From positions 1-55,240 of the forward strand of contig JANBPK010001503.1 in assembly GCA_027579435.1 (NCBI GenBank): DNA of 55,240 nt, given 5' to 3'. The translations under genes and the position numbers were made by a program. The notes below the pieces were generated by a model. It had not been told where the DNA came from, searched no databases, and saw only the letters and a list, made by a program, of their open reading frames with translations. This stretch comes from Candolleomyces eurysporus. Lineage: Eukaryota; Basidiomycota; Agaricomycetes; Agaricales; Psathyrellaceae. How positions within the stretch are numbered: the first letter of the stretch is position 1; the number at the start of each line of letters is the position of its first letter. Positions 10,780 through 22,900 of the stretch are shown in pieces.

Positions 10780-12212
10780 ATGGCAGCTGCAGCGTCGTCG
10801 TTAACAGATAAGCCTCTCGACACCAACCAGCCATATACTAATGGCGTTGGGACAAGGAGCAACGCCAATCACTCAGTCCCTCCTCCTGAAAACGCGAGGT
10901 TTCGCTTTGGAACATGGTTCAGGCTTCACATCATCGACATTCTCACTCTAGCCGCCATGGGTGCGATTGGCCTGGGCGTTTACTTTGCGGGTGCGTTCAT
11001 TGCTAGACATAATCAACCTCTCTCAATCAAATTATGAAAATAGATCCTGCACCGAGCAGGTCGTTCCCTGTTTACCTCCCCGATGGCAATGTAGCATGGC
11101 CCCAATTTGCGTACCCGCTCCGCGACGAGATCATACCCATCTACGCTGCAGCTCTAATCGCGTTCTTTGTTCCTTTCTTCTTCATCAGCTTGTTCCAAGC
11201 AAGACGAAGGAGCATTGATGACTGGCTCACGACGACTCTTGGTCTTCTCAAGAGTGGGTTTTCGATTCGTCTCTTCATATTGAATGATCTCCTGATCAGT
11301 GACTACGTTTCTTAGGCTTGATTACCGCCGCTGTCTTCCAGGTCTTCATCAAGTGGCTCATTGGCGGCCTCCGACCCCATTTCTACGCAGTCTGTCAACC
11401 GAATGTTACTGCTGGCTCGCAGACTGGAAATGGTTTCGCCAATTTATTCTACGACCGAAGCATCTGCACTGGAGATAAGAAACAAATCAACGATGCCCTT
11501 GAATCCATGCCCTCAGGCCATGCGACGGCAGCTTGGGCTGGCCTGTTCTACCTCTCACTGTACCTCAACGCCCAGCTCAAAGTTATGAGTGCTCACAACC
11601 CCGCGTATTGGAAGATGGTTTTGTTCTTTGCACCCTTGCTTGGTGCTACACTCATCTCTGGAGCGTTGACCATCGATGCTTGTAGGTTACTTCATTAATG
11701 CGAACATGAATCCCTTTTCTCATCTCGTCTGAATAACAGATCACAACTGGTACGACCTCGTCGCTGGTGGAATCATCGGCACGGCATGCGCGATCGTCGC
11801 TTTCCGCCAAACCTTTGCTTCCATCCTCGATTTCCGATTCAACCACATTTTACTTCCTCGTGCCACCTCACTTGCCCACCGCCAGCCATTCACCACTCCT
11901 TACGGTGCGCCTTACTATACCTATCAGCCCGGCCAACGATTTGCATCAAATGATTTGCCCTTCACTCGGGAAGGTGGCTGGGGTCATGGTGGTGGTGAAC
12001 AATCTACCGGGGCACCCGGGGATGCATCTGCGTTTAATGTTGCCACTGCTTTTGGTGGTAGTGGAATTGGTACCACGTCTGGCTTGGGCTACGGTAACAC
12101 TCACCATGTGCCTCAACCTGCACGAGAAGGTGCTGCGCTCGGTCGGAACCCTCAAGGAGGGAACGCGAACACCCTCCATGGCAACGTTCCGACTGGTCAC
12201 CAAGCCGTGTAG
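10780..12212 (+). CDS. PAP2-family lipid phosphate phosphatase (DPP1/LPP1-like)
   Basis: Four exons: 10780-10990, 11044-11253, 11316-11681, 11740-12212 (1260 nt, 419 residues). Hydrophobic segments (ILTLAAMGAIGLGVYFA, IYAAALIAFFVPFFFISL, TAAVFQVFIKWLIGGL, MVLFFAPLLGATLISGAL, LVAGGIIGTACAIVAF) give about six membrane spans. Phosphatase motif 1 is K153-x6-R160-P161 in KWLIGGLRP. Motif 2 is S207-G208-H209 in SMPSGHATAAW. Motif 3 keeps H264-x3-D268 in YHNWYD, but the usual Ser-Arg seven residues before the His is Ala-Leu here. These enzymes dephosphorylate phosphatidate, lysophosphatidate or diacylglycerol pyrophosphate at ER or vacuolar membranes. The C-terminal 115 residues are Gly/Pro/Tyr-rich and probably disordered. 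The start was chosen as the first ATG after the TATA-like element. Confidence 0.92.
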
Positions 12213-12615
12213 TGGAACATTGGCATCTGTGGGGCTGTTTTGGAAGTCTGCTAATCTCGTTCGAGTACATGTCAGTAACGTGTTTCATTACCTGTATTCT
12301 AATATCTGTATTTTCTCCCTTGCGTGTAGCCTGTCTTGCTAATTAACTTGGAGTAAGCTATCATCTCAGTAACTGAGGTTTTTTTTATCACGGTGGTCGC
12401 CTCATAGTCCGCGTTGGCAACCTTTACTTGGCCTTTCTTCACATCCATCGCCTGCTCCACCACTTGAATCGAGTCTTCCGCTTTAGCACTTACCATAGTA
12501 CACTACATCGTGACTGTGGGTAAGTCCAGGCTATCTGACTGAGGTGGGCGCTAATCGACTGCACCATTTCTTCAGCCCGCCTCCATCTTGGCTGCGCTTT
12601 CCAACCGACTGGAAT
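12213..12615. other. Intergenic spacer between PAP2 and NLR genes
   Basis: About 400 bp with no supported gene. It must hold the PAP2 3' end and the NLR promoter. The NLR frame stays open upstream of the chosen ATG back to 12544, but the only earlier start-like codon is GTG. Comparison with the paralogous gene, whose ATG lies at the matching place, supports 12616. Confidence 0.4.
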
Positions 12616-15600
12616 ATGGACTCTACGGCTACGAAATTATTTGCTGGCTCTCGGGACCACACATTTCAGGATGCGCAGTTCAAGACCGCGGGGGGCGACT
12701 TCAACTCGCAGACCTACAACCTACACATTCATGCACCAGGGTTTTCAGCCCCCGAACCCACAAACTCACAAATAACGCCTGTTTCTGTCCAGAACTGGAG
12801 TCGAATTGTCCAGTATGTATCTGGATTATTTCAATCCGCCGAAAATCGAGGCGCCCTTGAACACGGAAGAACCGCCTCAGAGGGAGAGACTGCCCGTACC
12901 ATGGAAGTGCAGTTCTCCATCAGTAATACCCCCAACCAAGGAGCTATAGAAGATACAGCGCTAGCAGTCGCCACTGATCTCTGCGGGGTGGAAGACGGGG
13001 TGGGTCGATCCAATGATAAATCAGGACAATCACCGGATGATGATTGCCTCGTAGTATGTATACGTCCTATATCTGAGTCTCCCTCCTGCTTACACATGAG
13101 CAGACTCCAATGAGCGGGCTAGATTTGAAGCCAACGGGCGCGACGAGCGCGGAAGTCTACACTCGCAGTATGCTGGATGCGACCACAGCGGGGTTGGCCT
13201 GCTGGCACCCGCAACCTCGTAAACCTGGGGCTGGGGAGAGAGGGATAGTTCCAGGCGACGTCGGAACGTTTAACCTCTCCCACGGCTTCCGAAAAATCTT
13301 CAACATATGGGAAGACGAATCCCTTCCTGATGTAGCACGGTGCCAACTGCCGCGCAGAGAGAGCACGACCCACAGCGGTGAATTTGCAGAAGGCCATACA
13401 ATCGTCAGTGGCACTTCCTCCAAGACTGTACGATCACAAGATGGAAAGTACGTAGAGGCTTCATCTCCATTATGATGATATCTTGACGCATCACGAAGGC
13501 ACGTAGCATGGCTCGAATTTCGCTGTCAGACTGAGCAAGGCGCTGTGCTTGTATGCACCACACCAGCGGATCTGGAGGAGCTTGCCAATACTAAACCACT
13601 CCGTGACTTTCTAATTGAGCATGCTGGTGTCATATATCAACATGCAAATTTCGTTTGGCCACTTGCGGATGAAGATTCTCTCTATATTGTGTCCGGCTGC
13701 ATCAAGAGCGACAGTTGGGCTCTCGCAGCTTACAGGCATCTCGCAGAGCCTCCCGACGACCTCCTGACACTTTCCAGGAGAAAGACGGATGTCGATGATC
13801 CAAATCAAGTTCCTATCTATGATTGGATTGATAGAGGGACTGCGGAAGCTCGATTTGGTTCGAATTCTGCAGCGAGGGAGTCGGGATCGTACAAGGGAAA
13901 GGATCAATGTCTCTTCCTTCAAGGCTTCAAGTTGGCACTTTCACGGAAATTTCGGGCCCGTTTGAAAGGTCTACGCTTACCAGTGGGAGACGATCAACAA
14001 CAGAATGTGGGTCAAAGTGCATCCCCAAATAGCAGCGCCTATCAGGGAACGGCGAGTCGTGCCAGTGGGTCATCGGGAAGCATTCAGCCTGAATTCCGGA
14101 GCTCCAATGTTTCGGGGAAGATGAAGGAAGATAATGTTCCCCTGTCTGCTAAGTTCCAGGTTGACGATTTCCCGACTTTATCTGGAGCATCGGTACGCCC
14201 GTGCTTACACTGTTACGCACTTCCTTTCTGACACTCGATGGTACATCTCCAGACCTTCCATCCTTGCGACAAAATCGCTGAGTTGCTGTTGGAGATGGTG
14301 AGCCTTCAGTATTCTACTAGAATATAGGTTCTTTCAAGAACTTACACCTGCCTGGCCTTGCAAACCAACGTCAGACTGGGGCAGATTGTGCGTTGTCCCA
14401 TGACGATGACTGGAGAAAACGCAGTCATACTTCGCCGTGGAATGGTAGTAAGCTCTTCTTCATGTCACTACATCTCTACTAATCGTTTTTTGGCATAGAC
14501 GATCTATGCTTTGACATAATTGTAGCCAGAACGATCATAGCTCGGAATGGTAAGCATTTGCACACGATATGAGCAGAGTCATGCCTCATGAGGAGCTGGT
14601 TGCTGGTTGCTTTGCAAATGCTAGGAGTGGTCTTCCTCTTACCTCAAGATGAATGCCGTTTGCAGTCCGTGGAGCAGGAGGCCTCTCCCGAGGAAAGAGG
14701 CAATAGTTTGCCTCAGGTTGGTCCCAGCGATACTTCGCCGTCTCGCGCACATGCATTCGGTCCTTTCATCAATGACGGTTGGTTTCTCAACGTGTCCAGT
14801 CTGCTAGTTACTCAGACATTTGGCAGTGGGATCGCAACAATCGCTCAATGTCCAAGATGCCGGAGATTTCTCCATGAGAGATCCCAGGTTCGACATCGCT
14901 GGTCGGGATATCTCAATCTACCGAAACAGTAGGAAGAATGATATCGCTTGTGTGTGATGTTGATCCATTCCGATTTGAAGAGAAGCTGACCCGGAACACC
15001 AGATGTCCAGAGAGTAGCTCGTTGGCTGAGCTCGACAGATGCCAAGCGTATACATGCTGATACACTGGCTAAACGCTCTCCTGGAACTGGAGTATGGCTC
15101 GTCGAAGGCGATCAATTCACGCGATGGTCTCTAGGGGAGAGGAAAGTGCTATGGGTTACGGGAATGCGTAAGTAAATGGCTTAAGTGCCCTTTCAAAAGC
15201 TGACTTCACTGTGGATTAAGCTGGCTCGGGGAAGACCGTCTTGGCGTGCGTCCCCATCCATTCTAATATTTGCTGAAACCCTGTCTGAACGAGTATTTTC
15301 TTCATTTTGAACAGTTCTATCGCTACGGACCACATCGAACAAACAATCTGCGCCTTTTCACAAGGAAAGCACGTTGTCGTATTTTTCCAGTGCCAGTACA
15401 AAACTCCTGTATCTCCCAGTCACATCCTCTCGACATTCCTTCGTCAATTGCTCGAAGAGGACAACGAAGGCGTATTTGAGGTCATTGACCCCATCTACAG
15501 CGAATGGGCGACCAAGTCGACCCCGCTCTCGGAAGCGCAGACCGTCGATCTCCTAGGAAAGATTCTCGATCTCTTTCAGAAGGTCTACATTGTCGTGGAT

Positions 15601-17894
15601 GCTTTAGACGAACTGAAAGAGAGTACGCGGACCAGCCTCCTACGGTTATTGGCGTCCTTGCCGAAGAGCAACCTTTTCTTGACATCTCGGCCAACGAATA
15701 CAGGAAGTAATGTGTTGATGAAATATTCTAATTGGCAGGTGGACTATCTGCAAATCGACGCGGACAAAAGCAGGGTTGATATTGCAACTTTTGTTTCCAC
15801 CACCCTCGATACAAACCTCAGACTCTCTTCAATCATGGAGAAAGAGAATATAGTCACCAAACTGAAACAAAGATCGAGCGGGATGTACGTCTTCATCTTT
15901 GTCTGGCTGATTCACGCTGATCGCGATCCCCGTTGATCATGGCATAGATTCCTTCTTGCATATTTACAAGTCGATTTGCTGAAACAACGCACATCTCCCA
16001 ATGACATACTCGAGAAAATTGAACGACTACCTTTGGGAGTCACTGAAATGTACACACGGACAATGGAACGCATCGAGGCCCGAGGAGAAGCAGAAGCATC
16101 TCTCGCTGGACGTGCTCTCCTCTGGGTGACATACGCACAAACCAATCTAACATTGAAACGGCTACAGCACGCACTCGCCATATCACCCCAAAACGAGGCT
16201 AGCACCAACGATCTCTCCCCTGAATGGTTGATTCTGTCCTGTTGCCGTGGTTTGCTAGTAGTTGACCCCAGTACTCGGTTTGTACGGCTTGTTCGTGAGT
16301 GATTCTTCCATCTTTCGTTCACCGATCCACGAGACTGAGAGCCAATCGTTTGCAAGACTCCACAGCCGATAATTTCATCCGGAGCCTGTCCAACAAGATT
16401 TTCAAATCTCCAAATACCTTTATCACACAACATTGTATCGCCTATCTCTCCGGTCCTGCCTCTCCGTCAACTCGTACTCCATCGGCCCAATCATTGGCCC
16501 TTGAACCCCGTCCGATATCGGTTGATGACGACGACACCGATTGGAAATGCCAGGATGGTCGAGAAATCGCATTCCCCTATGCGTACAGCAACTGGGGAGT
16601 CCACGCTAAACAGGCGTTGACCGAAGACAGTGGAATAGCAAGCACAGTTGCTGCCTTCGTTCTGGACTGCAATGACTATATCTGCAACATCTCTTCAGCA
16701 TCCAGTTGGCAGAACGCCTTTCGATCGACGACTGAAATCATCCAACCAATCCATCTGATCGCGTTGCACGGTCTCTCCAAAATCTTGCCTTCAACGATGT
16801 GGCTTTGGAGGCAACGGACCTCGAGTGGATCCACACCCCTACACCTTGCAGCGTACAAGGGCCACGAAGATATCGTCCAAGTAATTTTTGAAGCGGCTCC
16901 GAGCTGGGTGAATGACGTCGACGACTATGGGTACACACCCTTCATGCTTGCTTGCCAGCAAGGACACGATGACATCGTCAAACTATTCCTTTCCTGCCCA
17001 GACACCATCAATCTCAACGCACGAAACACAACCCACAACTCGACGCCTCTCATCCTCGCCACGATCGGTGGCCATGCGCCTGTCGTCAAGCTTCTCGTTT
17101 GCCCACGTAAGAAAGTCAGCGAGAGACTTGACGTGGACCTCCATGCGCAGGATAAGCAGGGCAAAACTGCGCTAATGTTTGCCTGTGCCCTAGGTTTCCA
17201 GGAAATCGTCGAGATTCTGACGGAACGGAGTGACCTCAACATCAACCAGAGTAGAGCATTCGGACACACGGCTTTCACTGAGGCTGCTATCCATGGTTCT
17301 GTCCCAATCTTCAGAATCTTGCTCGCCCATTCTTCCCGATTCTTCCTTCGAACGCCAGCCACCGCCCTCATCCACGCTTCGAGGTTCGGACGAGAGGCCA
17401 TGGTTGAATACCTGCTTTCCTTGCGGGATGTCAATCCTAACGTGCGGTGTGAGGCTGGAAACACGCCTCTTATGACTGCTGCAGCGGAGGGCAACGAGAG
17501 AATATGTGGTCTTCTCTTGAAACACCCAGACATCGATGTAAACGCGCAGAACGGCACTGCGGTAGCAGTTCGACATCGGGGCACAAATCCAAGGATGGAC
17601 AAAACGGGGACGGGGACGACAGCGCTGATGATGGCCTGCATGGGTGGACACAGGAGCGTTGTAGACTTGCTGCTCGACCAGGAAGACATCAACGTGGACG
17701 TCAAAGACCATACAGGGAAGACTGCTTTGCAACTCGTGCGACGGGAGGGAAGGCATGGAAAAGACATCATGACATCCTTGCTCCATGCGAGCAAGCCGAC
17801 GGGAAAGATGAGTAAGCATACAGTGTTCTCGCGCTCCTTGGGACGCGGTCACTCCTTGGGACAAACGGCGATAACTCGCGCAAAACTCATTTGA
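12616..17894 (+). CDS. NLR-like protein: unknown N-terminal domain, NACHT, ankyrin repeats
   Basis: Thirteen exons: 12616-13053, 13104-13447, 13499-14192, 14253-14297, 14375-14444, 14499-14549, 14625-14777, 14857-14928, 15003-15167, 15221-15245, 15315-15884, 15948-16294, 16357-17894 (4512 nt, 1503 residues). Residues 1 to about 560 form a domain shared with the gene at 19917-23465. I know it only as a recurrent uncharacterised Agaricomycete domain. The NACHT NTPase follows: Walker A G679-S-G-K-T683 in TGMPGSGKTVLAS, Walker B YIVVDALDEL (776-786) and the sensor-like LFLTSRP. After a helical linker, about eight ankyrin repeats run from residue 1148 (GSTPLHLAAYKGHEDIV) nearly to the end. Fungal NLRs of this design sense non-self ligands and trigger regulated cell death or incompatibility; that role is inferred. 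The weakest point is the join 14777/14857 linking the N-terminal domain to NACHT. It keeps phase and lacks stops, but two separate genes remain possible. Confidence 0.8.
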
Positions 17895-19916
17895 TTGGGA
17901 CTAATTTTTGTAATTCAATGAATTGAGCTATTTTCTACCTGATTCTGAATTTTGAGAGAAATTAGGATTGTTGAGCGACGTCTGTAGACAAAATATGATC
18001 ACCATGTGGTGNTTTTTTGATGAACATAGGATTTTCTTTCTACAATAACTCTACATGGAAGAAATTCGTAGGAAGTCAATTTATACCATGCGATTTGCAT
18101 TGCCCCTAGCTTTCAAACGCACCCGTAACCAAGGAAGTTGGACAAAAAATGGGCTCAAAAAAGGATGTTGAAAGGGATGGTCACATTTCCATCAATCAGT
18201 GGCCTCCAGTGCTCCTTCCCCCAGTCCAAGTTGTCGATGACTTCAAGTTAAAGGGCCCAGGCTCCAGAAAACATTGCAAGGCAACCTTTACACCTTTTTC
18301 AGAATCTGCGTGGGGCTCCCAGATTCATTTGTTTGCAGGAACAGCCGCTCACCTTCCTGAAGAGCGCCGGGACAGCATCACACTGGAAGGAGCAATTACC
18401 AACGACATTCAGCAGATTATCGACACTCTTGGTGACTCGGATGATGAAGATGTTTCCACTACCAGTACACAAGTGAACAAGGACTCCCGCACTAACCTCC
18501 GTATGTAAAGATCTGCATAGTTAGCCGTGATGTAGTATTCTGCAGTAATCTGGATTTATATGGCATTCCCCAATTGCTTGCATTGGAAAGGAATATTTAT
18601 AGCTTGATTAGATACATAGTGCATAGTCCAATAGTGCAACATAGCTAACTTAGACAGATAGTTGTTGTGCTAGAAATAGATGGTAGCATTATATCTAGAC
18701 TGTCTGAACTATGATGTCTAGACCATTATACCCACTAAACTAGCTAATATGGTTATGTATAGTTACCCTAGCATGGCCCCACTTCTTGCCAGCTAGTGCA
18801 TTGGTAGTGCTCCCAGTATCAGAGGTAGCTTGGACAGGGCAGCCTGGACACCACATTCCAGTGTCAGGATCAGGCAGATGGAGGATAATACAAGAGAATT
18901 TGGGAGTTGCATAATTGCAGATCTGAAGTATTTGAGAGCACAAAAGGTGTTGGTGGAAGAGACAGCTTAATTCTTTATTTGGATGTGTTAGTCAATGCCA
19001 AAGGACCAGCCTTGGAACCTAGTAAAAGGAGCAGTTAGCTACTTGAAACAGAATTTATTTCTAATAGACCCACTCTTTAAGAATTAGATGGGTGACCAGC
19101 ACACTGAGTTATAGGGAAGAAATCTTCCCTCCTTTATACCACTGGCATTGAGTGCGGTTCCAATGGGGAGACTTGAGCAACAGGGCTTAATGGCGCTGAG
19201 GGATTACTCAGAATCTATGAGGTGTTACTGAGCTGAATGCCCCATTTAAAACGGTAAAAAAAAAATCATTTGGGAGTGTATCACACATGATCTCAACTCA
19301 TTGAATGTCCAGGAACGCTCCAAAAACTGGAAGGATCAACTTGAGGCGCTCACATTGCGGGGACTTTGGACTGGCTGCATCTCGCACTCAGCGGTGCCGA
19401 GCTTGATATTGAGTGAAGGTCCCGTTCACCCTAAAAGATCACACGAGTCCTCACTTATCTGACAGTGGGTGGCGGAACAGTGATAATCTGATCCGGCGTT
19501 TCGGAGTTGGCAGAACACTGAACGGGTGGGAATCAATTGATCATTGAGCGCGAAAAACGATGCAGCGACCTTGCGTGACTTCTCCATCTCCCCTTTACAA
19601 TGAAGCCATCCGCAACTCATCTTTTATGTACTCACATGGTTGGGGATCTGGCAATCCAGTGGAAAGTGCTGTAGCTTGAAGTCGAACCCCACTAGCCCGG
19701 AAAAGTTGACAACCGCATATCACAAGACAGCAGCGCTGAGCAGATATTCCCTTTTAGCAGTTTGCAGCCAGTAACTTACAGATCTCAGCAACAATGCATC
19801 TCGGTGAATACGTGGGTAATTCCAGGTTTAGTGGGGTGTGAGATGGGCGCTAGTTGATTACAGACCTTCGTTTTTGCTTACTTCCATCTTAACTGCACCT
19901 TCTGACCTGCTGGAGT
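17895..19916. other. AT-rich spacer between the NLR and its paralogous neighbour
   Basis: About 2 kb of visibly more AT-rich sequence than the flanking genes. Apart from a 119-codon frame at 18149-18508 (listed separately) no convincing coding sequence is seen. The part from 18550 to 19080 has many stops in all frames, and 19256-19266 is an A run. An ambiguous base sits at 18012 beside a T run. It may be a decayed transposon insertion, but no terminal repeats or transposase motifs could be recognised. Confidence 0.4.
18149..18508 (+). CDS. Hypothetical 119-residue protein (doubtful)
   Basis: An uninterrupted frame from ATG 18149 to TAA 18508 in otherwise stop-rich DNA. The product is hydrophilic, with an acidic C-terminal patch (DTLGDSDDEDVSTTSTQ) and no membrane segment. 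I recognise no domain. It lies between the NLR gene and its paralogue in an AT-rich island, so it may be a remnant of a mobile element. It could also be one exon of a longer gene: a GTATGT follows the codon for Leu near the end. Confidence that it is a real gene is low. Confidence 0.25.
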   Translation: MGSKKDVERDGHISINQWPPVLLPPVQVVDDFKLKGPGSRKHCKATFTPFSESAWGSQIHLFAGTAAHLPEERRDSITLEGAITNDIQQIIDTLGDSDDEDVSTTSTQVNKDSRTNLRM

Positions 19917-22900
19917 ATGGCCTCCTCGGCCACGAAACTGTTTGCTGGCTCCCGGAATCAGACATTTCAGGATGCGCAATTCAGGACCGCGGGGAATGAC
20001 TTCTACTCGCCAACCTATAACATCCATATTAATTCACCAGCAATTGTGGCATCCGAGCTCCCAAACTCACAAACTGCTCCAGTTCCCGAGCAGTCCTGGG
20101 GTCGCATTATCCAGCAATTATCTGGATTCTTTCGATCCGCCGAAAATCGAGGCGCCCTTGTACATGGAGGAACTGCCGCCGAAGGAGAAACCGCCCGTCC
20201 TGTGCAGGTGCAGTACTCCGTACAAAATACCCTCAACCAAGTAGGGATAGAAGATACTCTAGTCCCTAGCGATCTCTCTGGCAAGGAAGACGAAGCTGGC
20301 CAGCCTAAAGATAATTCAGAACAATCACCGGATGATTGCTTGATAGTACGCATGCGTCCTGTGTCTGAGTCTGTGTAACTCCTGTTGACATATTGACAGA
20401 CCCCAATGAGCGAGCTAGACTTGAAGTCGACAGGCACGACGAGCGCTGAAATCTATACCCGCAGCATGCTAAGTGCAACCACTGCGGGACTGGCGTGCTG
20501 GCATCCACAACCTCGCAAACCGGCGGGGGAAGGAGGGATAGTTCCAGGCGACGTTGGAACGTTCAATCTCACGCACGGCTTCCGAAAAATCTTCAATGTC
20601 TGGGAGGACGAGTCCCTTCCCGATGTGGCACGGCTCCAACTGCCGCTTAGAGACTGCGCCGTCTACAGCGACGAATTTGCGGAAGGTCATACAATCGTTA
20701 ACGGCACTTCGTCGAAAACAGTACGGTCACAGAATGGAAGGTGCGTTGAGATTACTGTGTTAACTCTATGAGCATATCTCAATGCAGCATCAAGGCACAT
20801 AGAATGGTTCGAATTTCGTTGTCAATCCGAGCAAGGCGCTGTACTTGCATGTACTGCATCAGCGGACTTGGAAGAGCTCGTCGACTCGGATACTCTCCGG
20901 GACTTTCTAATTCAACATGCCGGTATCATATATCAGCACGCCATTTCTATTCGGCGAATTTCAGATGAAGATTCTCTCTACATTGTTTCTGGCTGTATCA
21001 AAACCAACAGCTGGGCGATTGCAGCTTACCGAGATCCAGCAGAAGCTCCCGACGACCTCCTTACACTTTCTAGGAGAAAGACGGATTCAGGCCAAGTTTC
21101 TATCTATGATTGGATTAATAGAGGGACTGCCGAGGCTCGGTTTGGACCCCATTCATCGGAGTCGGGACCAAACAAGAGAAAGGACCAATGTCTCTTCCTT
21201 CAAGGCTTCAAATTAGCACTTTCACGCAAGTTCCGAACCCGGTTGAAAGGCCTACAGTTACCGGTGAGAGACAGTCACCCATCCAGCTCGAAGGGAGCGA
21301 GTCAAGGCCCATCTCCCAACAACGATGATCGAGAAGGAACGGCTGGCCAAGGTTCATCGCAAGGCAACCACTCTGGATTCGGGACCTCGAATAGTTCGGG
21401 AAGTTTTTCCTCAACGAGAGACGGTGACGCTCTCCCGTCAGAGGAGTTCCAGGTCAGCGATTTCCCCGATCTATCGGGAAGCCCGGTACGTCCGTTCTTG
21501 TGCGAAGAGGTTTATCTCAAATTTGATGTTTAATTATGTCCATAGACCTTCCACCCCTGTGACAAGATCGCAGAGTTGCTATTGGAAATAGTGAGTCTTT
21601 CAACTGGGAATGAAGATATACCCATAAACTGACATACGGGTTCGCAATCGAGACCGGTGCAGATTGTGCGTTGTCTCACGATGATGACTGGAGGAAACGC
21701 AGTGACGAAATGTCGCCTTGGAACGGTGAGCTCATATTCCTGTGTAGCTTCACGTTCACTGAATCCTTGTTCACTAACGTAGACAATCTATGCTTTGACA
21801 TAATTGCATCTAGAACGATCATAGCTCGTAATGGTAGGCGTTTACTCATCGTTTGCATAGTCGGGACTAATGAATATTCGGCTTCTTTCCAAATGCTGCT
21901 AGGAGTGGCCTGCCTGCTGCCTAGGAGTGATTATTCTTCACAAGATATGGAGCCAGGAACTCTTCTTATCAGTGAAGAAGTGGACAATGATCCCCGGTGG
22001 TATTGGCAATCCCCGTACCTCCGGCTAAGGTCTCAGGGCACTCCATCGATGACGAATACTAGTAGTTGTTACTCTACGCCAAGTATTGGCGCGCCACCGA
22101 CGCCGGGTGATTTCAGTCCGTTCCCCGCTGCAAGCGTGTACAGTCCGTTCCCCACCTCAAGCCCCTACAGTGATCCCGCGCGATTTAGCGATTCATGGGG
22201 ACGACCTGCTCCTAAAGCACGCCAACTGGTGGGGGAATCGCCTGTTATTAATGTCAGAACCGGAGGTATGTCTAGTCTCGGTGGATCCCCCGCAATCTTG
22301 GGCCCGTCAATGCTTGGACCGGCTTACGCACCTGAGCCGTTCGGAGCACCTTCAATGGCAATGGCGGCACCTACTAGTGCATGGGCATGGGGTATGGCTG
22401 CGGAACCTGCGGGTTTGACATGGGGTATGGATATGATGCCTGCGCGTATGCCGGCCATGGGTCGATCTCGTACAGGGACTGCTGCGCTTCGACAGGAGAA
22501 GCCACAGCAAGTTGGAGCAAACCGGGTGCATCATTTCATGGAAGGAGAGGACTGTGAGTCTTTCTATGCTTCTCTTTTCATTCGACGCTGATTGTAGATG
22601 AATTTCAGATGGCCCGGTGTTGACACCAATGATTGTGTGTATCGTGGAGGCCAAGCTACAGTTGAATCCAGTGCTCCTTTCCCCTCTCCATGCTGGATCA
22701 AACCGCACGTACTTGACGTGGAACCTTCTTTGTCCTACGAGTGATATCCACTACTCCCTCGACCCAGCACACAAGTCGTGGTCCGGACGGAACAGTCCCG
22801 CAACCTTCCCTCGTACAACTCAGCTTCTAATCGTAACCGAACCCCTCAAGTATCCGTGGTGCATTCCCGTGGACGCGCAGAATGAAAATATTGGGGTAAC

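Noticed and set aside
16925..17864. Minus-strand frames of 224 and 289 codons
   Set aside because: Antisense to the ankyrin-repeat exon of the NLR gene; no domain is seen.
19676..19700. Sequence resembling a tRNA T-arm (GTCGAACCCCAC)
   Set aside because: No matching A box, acceptor stem or anticodon arm could be folded around it on either strand.
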